Shown in pieces: positions 39,001 through 48,802 of a stretch of DNA of 62,000 bases. The stretch is from Apostichopus japonicus. Taxonomy: Eukaryota > Echinodermata > Holothuroidea > Aspidochirotida > Stichopodidae. The stretch covers positions 22,314,841-22,376,840 of the forward strand of contig NC_092575.1 in NCBI RefSeq assembly GCF_037975245.1. The letters are read 5' to 3'. The translations under genes were made by a program, and so were the position numbers. Numbering within the stretch: the stretch's first letter is position 1; every line of letters begins with the position of its first letter. The notes under the pieces were generated by a model, which was not told the DNA's origin, ran no database searches, and worked only from the letters and a program-made list of their open reading frames with translations.

Positions 39001-42000
39001 CTTAACATCAAGGGAAAAGACAATGAATGTCTGGTTTAAATGGAATAGCAGCTGTGGTTTACCTTAAATTTGAAGTATTGAATAGCTAAAAGTGACTCAC
39101 TACATAAACTAAAAGTTACCAAACTTTACAACACTGTGAATAAACTGTGCAGGGGGGGGGGGGACCAACTTGTGTTATCTTTCTTACAACAACAATGGAC
39201 CATTATATAAACTATCCTACCATACATCATGTACACATCACATTGAAAGTGATTGCTGTATGGTACTGTATAGTGGGGTTGTTTTCACTTTGCAAAAGAA
39301 TTTTCTGAAGTAAAGGCATTTTCCAAGATACAGTATTTAAAACCCCGTGAGCACATATATACTAAGTGTTTACTCTTCCAAACACTTAATATGTTTTCAT
39401 ACTCTACTAATATTACATCTTTATTGGATAAGCAGTTTGCTAACAGTTTTGTTTTATATTAATATAACATTTACATTGGTGCAATTTCATGAAAATAAAA
39501 AACTCTAATTGTTGATTCTCTCACATTAAGTTATGAATTCTGTTAAACAGATTTGCAGTACACTACTTATTTAATGCAAATATTGAATTATAACAAATTA
39601 CCCCCATATTGTAAGATACTGCAAGGAAAAATTTAGTGTTCAAATTGTTGTGTTTTTGTGCATTTTTTAAGGTTTTGAATACAAAAACTACTATAGATCT
39701 ATACATCTTTACATTTGTACAACAACATGACCGTTTGTATCTATGCACTTTACAGTTCCTCACTGGATGGCCTATTCCCTCTCCTGTACTAGCACTTACT
39801 GTATGCATCTTTGATGTAACATGCTTCGCCAAAAAACTGTTTGTCATATAATAACATACATATAGAAATGATTGTACTGTATCCTATTTTGTGACATTTT
39901 ATTTCTTCATACCTAAAAAGTTAAAAACTAGGTGGGGGTAAAAGAACTTGATAGATGTTTTTCTTCGCCATTCAAACAGTCACAGTTTACAAGTCACTTT
40001 CAAATAGGGTCACATCTATGTTAGAAATCCCATCAAATGGAAGCTTGTTTATAACATCAACCATTGGTGTTCCGACTGTCTTTGTAGCTATAGTAGCATT
40101 TCATCAATAGACGCTACCGAAGTTATGTCAGGCATTATTGTAACCACTTTTGTCATGAATGACCCTTTCAAACTTCTGTTTAGACATCTTAAGACAATTT
40201 TAGTAACATGGGGGCGATAAATGACATTTATTTTAACATATTTTCGGAAGGTCCTTACATAAAAAAGAACAACATTCTGTACAGAAAGATGATGAATCCT
40301 TTTTTTCGATTCTATAAATTGATGACATTTGGTTTTACTGACTTTTGACAGTACATTACCGGTAGACTAGCGTTACTCGATCATGATATCAAAAAACAAA
40401 CTTACTCAAACCTTTTTCACATTGTCAATATTTTAAGAATGATACCACCATAAATGATTCAGAGAGGCCTGATCTCTTTGAGATCCCTAGATGATCAAAA
40501 CTCTAGGAGAAATGTAGCTAAAACCACTGATAGTCTAGGTCTGTAGTTTGGTCAACTAATGGCCTAACTGATAAACCTCATGGGCCCATCCAATGTTGCT
40601 TTGGACCATTTTGTTGCATCCACAATTAATCCTTGGAAACAGGCTTAACCTTGCATTATGTTTTACGGTTGTTGCTTTAAATCATTTTGGCCAAGCCGTC
40701 AGTAGTACAATCATAACAGGTGATATAACTCCATATATGACTCAGAGAGCTAAGTACTGCTTGTGGTCACAACAATTTGGCTGCAACAAATTTGAGATTT
40801 ATGGACTGTTCATGATTCATCATTATTATATCAAAATAATTTAACGTAATGCTACTAATTACTTTTGCATAATTTGCAAATCATACATAAGTTTATCCCT
40901 AATTTCATTTTTCTCAGTTTGACTATATGGATTGGTAACAAGTTCTAGCTCAGTTCCACTTTCCAGAGCCTTCTCTTACTTATTAAAAATGAGCTGTCAA
41001 ATATGCCAGTCCATAAAACTTTTTGGATGGGAGTGGGAAAGTGGTCAAACAGTTTGGATAGGAAGGTGAGTATTGTATAGTTAAAATACCCAAGTTACAT
41101 ACAGAACATTATGATAGGTGTTCCAATGTAGCTGTACAATTGTTGTTAAACAGTTCAAATTTCAGGTAAATTCTTATTATGTTTTATAGTTACATCGCCA
41201 GTGGGACTAATGTAGTTGCAATTTGTACTGCAATGATCCACCTCAAAGGAGAGATTCTAAATACAATACTACACATTTCTTAACTTTGACTCACTTTACT
41301 TTCACTAACAATTATAACAAATGAGACCACTGCTACAATATCTGGTTTGTAATATAAATCTCTCAAGTAAAGTAATTTTAATTCCTGTGACTAATGTGTC
41401 TTTTTGGATCATCCATTTTGTGAAGTATTCTGTTGCCTTTTTGGTTAGGCACAAAGAAAAGAACAATTAGATGATACTAACATTAAAAACAGTACTGTTT
41501 AAGAAAAGGCAATACATTCCAACCAACTATGGAAATATTATAACCAAATGCTACTGGTCACCAAATATTTTGACAATGTTTGTTTTGTTTGCGTGACCAC
41601 AGAGCAAACTACCATTGGACTTTAAATATTTTCAAACAGTAATTATTTTTTTAAATGAGTCCAGTACAAACTGCTAATACTTGATAATTCCCTCTCGCAA
41701 CGTAGCCAGCGGGCTAACTGTTGGACTTAAAATATTTTTAAAAAATGCTGGAAACAATGTATGTTGAGTCATTCTCAAAATTAATTTGTCAAAGAGTGAT
41801 TTTGCTAAAATGTTTTGCCAAGCCTAGACTGACAGCGACAATGATGCCACTGGTTTCGTAAGCTGTTGTTCACAAGTTGCCTAGTATTCTGCAATTATTG
41901 CCCTTCTTGTGGTGTGTTTCCAAAACACAGTAAGCCTACATACAGTAAAAGAGGTTCTGCTTCTCCTTATTGTGGTATTCAGTTGGTGCTTATGCTAGCA

Positions 42001-42465
42001 GCTAAGACGGAAATTTAGGACTTATTAAAAACTGCGTAGCCAGTACTGTAGCCTGGATCATAATGTACTATATGCTAACACAAGCACATATCCTACCAGT
42101 GGTCTATCATTTTCGGTTTCACTTAAATATATTGCCTATATTTTATATACTTCACAACAGTCATGATGACAAGGGTAAAGTGATTCACAGATAATATGGC
42201 AACCAAAACAAATGCTTTTGTAATAATAGTGTGGTCCCTAACATCACACTATTGAATGGTTGGATCATACTTCATAGCACACTGAGTACACCACAGCCTA
42301 CGCTGATCTAGACTGTGCTTGGTTACGGTCCTCACGATAGTCAGCGTCGCAAGCAACGTAATCATGAACGGTGAATTTGTGGCTGACATTGATTTGCACG
42401 AAAGTGAAAACCGTAGGCCTAAAGTTTCTTACCTTTCTGCGAGATCTTGGCTCCGCTGCCTCCAT
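17760..42465 (-). CDS. TTC28: TTC28-like TPR protein, N-terminal part, 3'-partial (two coding exons)
   Basis: Two exons, 42465-42433 and 18089-17760, join in phase 0 into 121 codons. The product opens with a short basic N-terminus and a Ser/Thr-rich linker and then the first TPR pair, ending NPKWSK. TTC28 is a very large TPR protein (about 2,500 residues in mammals) with dozens of TPRs and a C-terminal CHAT-like region; the mammalian protein has been tied to the mitotic midzone and midbody. Only about 5% of it is here. No later exon was found between 1 and 17759, so the gene should continue left of the window. The large first intron also fits known TTC28 genes. Other TPR proteins (STIP1, SPAG1 types) match the first TPR less well. 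Confidence 0.75.
19903..19972. repeat. Perfect 23-bp hairpin
   Basis: Arms 19903-19925 (ATTTGTACAGTTTATTCTGA...) and 19950-19972 are exact reverse complements, separated by a 24-nt loop. In the TTC28 first intron. Could be a foldback repeat or an RNA hairpin. Confidence 0.85.
21458..21755. repeat. Dispersed ~90 bp repeat, two partial copies around a poly-G run
   Basis: First copy begins GCACAGTGCTAAAATAGTAC (about 21460); the second begins TACAGTGCATAACAG (about 21658) and ends GGAGGCAGGTAAGAGAGCAG. A 19-base G run (21613-21631) lies between them. Confidence 0.55.
22785..23098 (+). mobile_element. 5'-truncated CR1/L2-type LINE, 3' end
   Basis: The reading frame up to the stop at 23007-23009 encodes the C-terminal end of a non-LTR retrotransposon ORF2: PYIPTRTLHSSNKLYL, VPKPRLKTYAYRSF, LWNKLPDHIR and LSTFKSLPKTH. 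It is followed by the usual short 3' UTR, AAAGCGCCTTGAGCAGTG and TTTGGCGCTATATAAAT, and an ATT-type tail. All reverse-transcriptase and endonuclease parts are missing, so it is dead. Confidence 0.85.
25462..25922. mobile_element. hAT-like element E
   Basis: 461 bp. Begins CAGTCGCAGGATGACGGG and ends ATCAAATCCTGCCCCTG, with 8-bp duplication TATCAGGG at 25454-25461 and 25923-25930. Both ends carry long G/C homopolymer runs. No coding potential; non-autonomous. Confidence 0.83.
26775..27000. repeat. Dispersed repeat with 31-bp inverted ends (best copy)
   Basis: Left end 26775-26805 (CTTACCTGTCTCCCCACAAC...) and right end 26946-26976 are inverted repeats with two mismatches in 31. The right half carries the shared ~90 bp block: CACAGTGTTAAAGGGTTACC ... 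GACAGGTAAGGGAGGA. MITE-like. Confidence 0.65.
28114..28196 (+). repeat. Cluster of short hairpins
   Basis: Three adjacent stems: TATACCTTACACTGC with GCAATGTAAAGGGGTATA, then an AGGCTGCTTGCAAGCCT stem within GGCC...GGCC, then AGGCCAATATATCGGCCT. It recalls SINE or LINE 3' tails, but no tRNA-like head was found. Confidence 0.5.
31268..31525. repeat. Degenerate GGCCCAAAATnTTGG-type repeat
   Basis: About 250 bp in which GGCCCAAAA, GGTCCCAAAA and GGGCCCAAAAT recur every 15-25 bases. Both strands stay open by chance because of the composition; no protein family is recognisable. Confidence 0.6.
32128..32272. repeat. Dispersed ~90 bp repeat with inverted ends, copy
   Basis: Left end CTTCACTTACCTTTCTCGAC; right part GCGCAGTGCAAGAATGTTAC ... 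TAGGTAGATAGG ... CAGACAGGTAAGTGAGGAGT. The two ends are related in inverted orientation. Confidence 0.6.
35693..35935 (+). mobile_element. tRNA-derived SINE
   Basis: 35693-35758 resembles a tRNA: acceptor GGAGTG pairs with CACTCC, an A-box-like TTAACTCAGTGG, a loop region TGCCTTCCAA as in tRNA-Gly(TCC), and a B-box-like AGTTCGAGTCA. The anticodon stem does not pair properly, so it is not a working tRNA. A non-tRNA body follows with a terminal hairpin TCCTGCTTGCAGGA and an A-rich tail near 35915. Transcription by Pol III is inferred. Confidence 0.75.
42433..42465 (-). CDS. TTC28: TTC28-like first coding exon (start codon)
   Basis: 33 nt: ATG and ten further codons, MEAAEPRSRRK, followed by donor AAAG|GTAAGA. 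An in-frame TGA lies 9 nt upstream of the ATG, so translation cannot start earlier in this exon. The basic SRRK ending and small size resemble the short N-terminus of vertebrate TTC28. It joins the TPR exon in phase 0. It is too short to be certain without transcript evidence. Confidence 0.6.
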
Positions 42466-44614
42466 CTTACACGTTCAATTGCTCCACATGATGTCAAAAT
42501 ATTTGCAATGACTGACATTACGATTATACCTATCCATATATTCCGTTAAATTCCTGACATTAGTGGTAATCTTATGACAGCTACCGATTTCACTATCGGT
42601 ATCAATTACTCGTTAATACGTATACGTGAGTGTGTGTGGATGTTGTTGTGGGAGCTTTGTGTTGGATAAAACGTATGGAAAGTACCTGTTCAAAATAGGC
42701 GAGAAGTCGGCTGTTCCAATAAGACTAACTCCCTCTCATATACTTGTGTCGTCTGCTGGAGATTCAAGTGTCAAGAAAACAGGGTAAATACGGGAAGGCA
42801 GAGAACGGAAGCCAATGTGGAGGAAGGGGTCTAGACTCTAGAGGATGACAAACAAGGGTACATACGTGGAGAGGATGGGGAAGGGTGAATGGTTTGTTTC
42901 CCAATGGAAAATATACACCCCTTAAAGCAAAGGATCGAAAGGACAAGATGAAGGAAACTAGCCAGGGGATGAGGAGAGCAAAGAGTCAGGGAAAGGGGGA
43001 AGGTAAATTATGAAAAGGGAGCAAACTGTTCAACCACTATTGTAAGTATTTTTATGGTGGCGGAAGCAATGATTACACTTACTTATATCTTCAGGATTGT
43101 TGTAAATATTGTTTAGCAAGTTGTACTTCGTACTGCTAGTAATTGATGCACATTTTCTTTAGGTGCTGTAGTTATGGTTGTGTTTGAATCATCTTTACGC
43201 TTGTTCAATGAAGGGCATCTGTGCAACATTCTTGAGATTGGTGGGGTCGGGATATGAAGGGTATTAAGAGTCACCCCAATGCCTAGTACTGTTGAAATTG
43301 GCGGGGCAAGAGGCCCGCATGGATATTATACCTGCGAAAATTGTTGCGAGCCACCATTGGAGGTCGTTGTCAGGATGTCGCCCCGGTCGTGATCATATTA
43401 ATGTCAACAGTTGGGATAATTCCTTGTAAATATCACAAAGTTGAGGGGTTGAGTCTTGTCACCAATTGGGCAATGCCTTCTCACACGACTTTACAACAAA
43501 TAAACCCTAGTCACAACAAAAAAATGGTTGGCTGGCACTCTTTTTTTGCAAATACAAAGGATCCAGCTGAATGATCTAGCACTGCCACAGGCTGTACCCC
43601 TCAATCGAAAATAAAAACAATCCTTCACCTCACTTTGAAAAGTTTGTGTGTGGAAGGGAGGGGTGGATTGCTGTACCCGGCTTGTTCTTTTCTTCTACGA
43701 CTGCACAGAGAATGTTTTCAGAGAAATATATCAACCTCATGAAAAGCACAAACTTACAGGTTCAATCAAACGGGGTTATACGATACTTGTTTTCCACACC
43801 AGTGGGAGAGGAGGGGGGGGGGGACATTACACAACCCCAGCCATAGGCCTATTCCCGGTATACTTTACAATGTTATCACTTGGTTCAAAGTCCTGGTTTT
43901 TGGTTTTGGTTTATACCCTTCCTCACTTGTCAATTCTAGTAAAGCAAAAAGGTGGCTTGTGATTGCCTTTTGCGTCGGTTTGGTATTGACATCCAATTCT
44001 TATAACCTTGATCTTGTCGGTTGTACTATTTAAAATGAACTAAACCAGGTGATTGACTCAGTTTGACTCTCATTTCTGTGTACAGTGCTAGCGGGTCTTA
44101 CACATGTTATTCAACAAGTGAAGCATACACGGCGTGGATTTTATAGATTTTTTTTTGTGTTCGAATTAGCCTTTAAAACATAATAATTGGAGCGTTAGAG
44201 TGGTGTCACATGCTGAGTGTGTCGTAAACATTAAGTTTCTTGACCCGTGTTATATGGGTATGAAGATTGGACGATAAATGTGGAAACATTCCACTATAGG
44301 CCAATGCCACATACATTTATAGCATCAAACAGTTTCTGTCATCTGACAAAATAATGCAATACCACTAGATCAGATTTTATAGAGCAGCGCTAACCGTAGC
44401 ATCAAACGCGCGCTTCTACACTTAGAGACCCCGATACAGGTTTGAGATTGGGGTGCGGAACTTGGAAGGGGGGTGAATGCCAGGTTGTAGGATTCAGACC
44501 CATGTCCAGTAATATTACATTTGCCGCCAGCGGAGGCATGTACCACATAGGCCTACCAGACTCGCTCGAAATTCACCGCTGTTAAAAAGAATGGCAGGGT
44601 CCGTGTTATCAAAT

Positions 44615-44690
44615 CAGTGGCGTGCACAAAGGGGCAGGGAGGGGAGGGGAGGGGGAGGGGAGGGGGAGGGGGCAAGTGTGACATTCCCCA
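44615..44690 (+). repeat. Lone hAT-like terminus next to a GGGGA repeat
   Basis: CAGTGGCGTGCACAAAGGGG is a typical hAT-type end, followed by GGGAGGGGAGGGGAGGGGGA repeats. No partner end ending in CCACTG was found, so only a fragment is claimed. Confidence 0.4.
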
Positions 44691-45812
44691 CCTCCATCGT
44701 GAGTTGAGGAAATATCGTTGTCGGGAGATATTCCAAATTTCAAACTTAAAGTATTTATTACCCAACCCAAGTTGCGTTTAGACCTAATTTATAGTTGCAA
44801 TATGCCTCAGAATGAACCATTTGACATCTCAGTTTTGAATATGTTTCAGTTTCCGCATTCAACGAACGCACAACTACACCCTCATTCAATTTTTTTTCTG
44901 TCCCGCTCACAGCACGTCCATGAAGCTTCACGTCCTTACCAAAACCTGACTCATCGGGGTAAATTTGGCCACCGTGATATTCCGTCACTGCAACAAATTT
45001 TATATTAATTAATTTAAGTCTGTCAGCTGACAGTTTTAGACTCTCCCTGTGTAACAATGTGTCTTAATTCTGTCCTCCTGTAAAATGAGGTTGGCCCGAC
45101 CATAACTTTTCTAGGGAATTATGTTCTGTCCGGAATGCTGCCCATGATGCTATTTGAATAGCTCAGTGCCAAGCAGAATTTCAGTGTTAGTAATGTATAT
45201 ACACGGCTGTTCCGGTTTCTCAAGATATTCATATTTAAAATACATTAATTCTTTTGAATCTTACTTTAAGATTAATTAATGATGAAGTCGGCTCCTCAAC
45301 GGAGGCGTAAATAGCCTATATATTAATCCATTGATTTATAAATTCCAATAATTCAGTGAAAACATGTTTTTGATTCTTCATATTATTAACAAGGGAGCAT
45401 CCTTGGAAGATATTCCGACATCTTTCCTTGACAAATTTGTAATTACATTGTAAACGTGTTATTTGGGGCCGTTTAAGTCGTATGTTTAATGAGTTTTGTG
45501 TTGCATCTGTGGACCTGACATAATGGACCTGTATGTTAAACTATGTAAGTAATCCAACAAATTAATGAGCCAAAGGTGTTTATAGGGTGATTCTCAAAAG
45601 TCATAAGTGTATGAAAATATAACCTGGACTGATACTGTTTTTAACTGTCTACAGCATAACAAAATTAACGCCACATTTTAAGCCACTATTCTCAACGTCT
45701 GGAAATAACCGAACCTTGGTAGAAAAGTTCTGGAATTTTCACTTAATATTTAGCATATATTCAACTTGTGTTCAAAACTGACGACATTTAAGTTAAGGTT
45801 TGACTGACCACA

Positions 45813-46049
45813 ATGCTGCTCCTGGGCCGCCGTACCCGACAGGCTATTTACCAGAGAGCTGCCGTCCTGACTTTGTTAAGGCTGTATATCACTGTTGCAA
45901 CGTCAATAGTTTTTGTATATTCTTTGAGATACTTCAAAGATGATGATGTATGTGAAAGTAAAAATTGGTCATTTAATTGCCCGGCAATCTTTCCATGGAT
46001 TCAGTTGAATAATCCAGCCAGTGTCGTGGATTGTAATTTAATTTCTTAG
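45813..46049 (+). CDS. Unassigned ORF with one predicted membrane segment
   Basis: 78 codons from ATG at 45813. Basic N-terminus (GRRTRQAIYQRA) followed by about 20 hydrophobic residues (LLRLYITVATSIVFVYSL), the layout of a type II membrane anchor. A donor-like GAT|GTATGT occurs at 45948, so it might be a first exon. Nothing downstream could be tied to it. It could equally be chance. Confidence 0.2.
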   Translation: MLLLGRRTRQAIYQRAAVLTLLRLYITVATSIVFVYSLRYFKDDDVCESKNWSFNCPAIFPWIQLNNPASVVDCNLIS

Positions 46050-46253
46050 CTACCACTGAGAAAAGTTGACGGAGGAAAGTAACATACTCAGGCTTGAACT
46101 TCCAAGTGAGACCCTCGCTGAAGCTAGGTCACTAAGTCCTGTTCCGTTTTCTTTCTTGTCAGTCCTTCTTTTTGGAGGAGACCTAGATCGGGAGACCTTA
46201 TGGACGGGTCCAACTTGCCCGGATGTAAAAACCCGGCGCGTTAACTGCTTCAT
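46050..46253 (-). CDS. Unassigned 67-codon ORF between SMYD4 and TTC28
   Basis: ATG at 46253, stop at 46050. Basic and serine-rich: KVSRSRSPPKRR in the middle, ending SLSMLLSSVNFSQW. The frame stays open upstream to an AG acceptor-like site (TTGATTTTAG) at about 46276, so it could be the last exon of a small gene. The opposite strand is open too, which lowers confidence. No family recognised. Confidence 0.25.
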   Translation of the reverse strand: MKQLTRRVFTSGQVGPVHKVSRSRSPPKRRTDKKENGTGLSDLASARVSLGSSSLSMLLSSVNFSQW

Positions 46254-46458
46254 GTAGGCATATTTACGGCTTCTAAAATCAATCCAAATGGTTTATATTT
46301 AGAAGGAGAAGAGAGGGGAGTGAGGGTTACTAATGTCTCCTCTAACCTTGCCTTCTCCAAGTCACATTTTCTACACCAATGACATGTCATCAATATTGCC
46401 ATCAAATATGCTACAAAGTGAAACGATGGTCACCAGTGACGCTCCAACGTCAACATAA

Positions 46459-46681
46459 CCCATACAAAAAATTCCTGCATGAAATCCTGCGGGATTTTAT
46501 GCAGGATCCTGCAGGATTTATGCCAGGATTTGGCCACATCCTGCATGCTTATGAAGGATTCCTGTACATGCATCATGGAATCCTGCATGCATATGAAGGA
46601 TTCTTGTACGTTTGGAAGGAATCCTGTTCCATATAGCCTACAGGAATTCTATAGGATTCCTGCAGGACTTTTTTGTATGGG
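46459..46681. mobile_element. Foldback MITE with CCCATACAAAAAA ends
   Basis: 223 bp. Left end CCCATACAAAAAATTCCTGCA and right end (reverse complement) CCCATACAAAAAAGTCCTGCA differ at one base. The interior is built of ATCCTGCA / TGCAGGAT palindromic pieces and can fold along most of its length. No target duplication longer than AA could be read. Confidence 0.7.
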
Positions 46682-46794
46682 AATGCATTTTTCTATCACC
46701 GAGACATATTATTGGCTACAGTAACCCTAAAGACAGCCAGGTCGGATGGGGAGAGGTCCCAGGTACCCCCAAACACAACCTACTAATTATCGAC

Positions 46795-46885
46795 ATTTAA
46801 TTGATAAACATTCCAAAAGTTGTTGTCAGGTAGTTGCAGTTGTTGTGAGGAAGACAGGTAAGTGAGGAGTGAAGTTAAATAGTTG
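46795..46885. repeat. Dispersed ~90 bp repeat, copy
   Basis: Ends GTTGTGAGGAAGACAGGTAA, then GTGAGGAGTGAAGTTAAAT, the same terminal block as at 32128-32272. The first half is weakly conserved. Confidence 0.5.
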
Positions 46886-48251
46886 ACTCCCTCAATCACT
46901 TTTGGAGAAAAACTAAAAAAAAAGAAAAGATAAGATGGTGGGTATTTCCTCTACACAGGATAAGTAACTGCCCCCTGGTGTATGTATCAAGTTAAACATA
47001 AACTGGATACAAAATCTTAACAGATGGTAACATTTGGGGAGGTTATCTGCTAGGAAAGGACCCACAAGGGGGATACAACCACCACTGTAAAACATGTCAT
47101 GCTCTGCTCCTGAAATTTATTACAAACACGAAGAGGTGAAGCATCCATTGGCCAGGGAGATAGAATCAACATGTGCGACTAAATTCCAAATAAGCTGAAG
47201 AAACATTATTCAGCTTACTATAAAATAAAATATAGAACTTAAAGGGAACATTTTGGGTTATAGTTTCGATAATTTCTCAAGATGCTATTTCATACTGATA
47301 TCCCATAAGAAAAATGTTGGTAATTCGTTTCACCTACTTAACTTTCTTTTCATATAATAGTAAAGGTGGAAAGTTTTCTTATCATTTTGAAATTTTCTCC
47401 GATGTGCTCCTATTTTTAATTAATTTTTTTAATAGGATTAATACTATTATGTAAAGTGTCCTGGTGACATGTCGAGAACTGAAATGAAATCATTGATTAC
47501 TCTTCATTCATTACAACATTCTTTTTAAAGTAGAAACGTGTCTTAGTTTGATCCATGGCAGTCCTATTTTCAACGACTCTCGGTAGGGTTGGACAAAACT
47601 GCTGATCAAGTGTACAACACTACTTTAAAGTAAGAGTGACACAGAATCTATCGTTTATTGTTCTACTGCCAGACCTAGACGTTCCATGGCGGTAGGTTGA
47701 GTGGCTTCAAGCAGTTCTCTATGTCAAAGATGGGCACTGTGTGGGGGGGGGGGGGCAGATCCAAGATGTGTTCGCTGAGAGCTCCTATGAGATGACTAGC
47801 GGTAGATACCAATATTACTACCGAAATATGGAGGTGTATGAGAAAACGCCGATACAAAATAAGGAATGCCCTCATGCTAAATTTTCCAATATGTACCTTG
47901 TTTTGGACAATATTATATACACAAATTCAAAAGAGGGGAGTGGTGGGGGGCATTTCGATAAATTTTCCTTGCAATAGATTTCAACTAAAACGACTATCAT
48001 CTGCAAAGCATAAATTTGCCAGCAATGTTTTGAATAAATTTGTGCTTGACACCTTTTATAAACACAATGCAATGTGAAAGACTATGTTGTCCATTCTATC
48101 AGGGCAGATCTTTGCACTTCTTCAGTAACATTATTACTATTAGGCATTTAACTCATCCTAATACAGGATGGGGGTAACAGATGGTGGGAGGAGCAACAGG
48201 AAGGTTCCCTTCTGCTTCTATCTTCTTTCCCTCCTCTGCAGTGTTTCTATA

Positions 48252-48257
48252 TTTATT
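48252..48257 (-). promoter_or_regulatory. Candidate polyadenylation signal AATAAA for SMYD4
   Basis: AATAAA on the minus strand about 420 nt after the SMYD4 stop codon, a reasonable 3' UTR length. In AT-rich DNA the hexamer occurs often by chance, so this is only a candidate. Confidence 0.3.
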
Positions 48258-48675
48258 GCTCTTCTTTATACATAATCATTTGCCTTTTTGCTACTCAACC
48301 ATAATGACATTCAGTTTAAAGATGGTATTTCTCATTGTTGAGGAGAAATATACAAAATATTGTCAGAGGTAATGAAATTAAAATCTGCAGAACATGATTT
48401 GGTCTTCTCCACCAGCAGTTCCATAGCTTGTCACTGCAATGTCAATTTCTGTAACATAATTTTCTTTTTCATATTTAGCTTTAGGTACATACATGAAAAA
48501 AATATATATCAGAATTGGTGTAATTGAAATCCCTAGAAGGCTGCAACATTGTTTAAAGATTCTGGCCTGGCAAATCATCTAAATTCATCCTTGAATTGTC
48601 TTGTCACCAAAGTTGATAATATTCAGTATTTTAGTACTGTGTTCAATACTGAACATCTGATGAAGACTAACAAAA

Positions 48676-48802
48676 TCACAAGGACAACAAACAGGCTTGC
48701 ATCTCCAACAACTCCTGAACTGATTCATGTTGGTTGCCGTAGTAACGGGAAAGAAGAGGAAGTGCTTGGGTGATAGCCCTCTTAGCTTTCTTGATCTGTT
48801 TT
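48676..48802 (-). CDS. SMYD4: SMYD4 terminal coding exon with stop
   Basis: 127 nt: 1 nt, 41 codons and TGA (48678-48676). Encodes KQIKKAKRAITQALPLLSRY and ends ...LLEMQACLLSL, matching the C-terminal helix of SMYD4 (QKAEEVLSLH ... LQKMKSCLL). Acceptor TTCCTATTTACACAG. Confidence 0.88.

Larger units (their letters stand above)
18090..42432 (-). other. Intron 1 of the TTC28-like gene (24.3 kb)
   Basis: Bounded by the donor at 42432 and the acceptor at 18090. Apart from the repeats listed separately (LINE tail, hAT-like element, SINE, dispersed 90 bp repeats, hairpins) no coding exon was recognised on either strand. Open frames here are short and without family resemblance. Additional small alternative exons cannot be excluded. 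Confidence 0.6.
42466..48251. other. Intergenic region between SMYD4 3' end and TTC28 start
   Basis: About 5.8 kb holding the TTC28 promoter and 5' UTR on its left side, a foldback MITE, a lone hAT-like terminus beside a GGGGA repeat, and two unassigned ORFs. No CpG-rich block, TATA-like site or tRNA could be called with confidence. Confidence 0.5.

Noticed and set aside
44615-44690. Complete hAT-like element starting CAGTGGCGTGCAC
   Set aside because: No matching right end or 8-bp duplication was found; kept only as a fragment.
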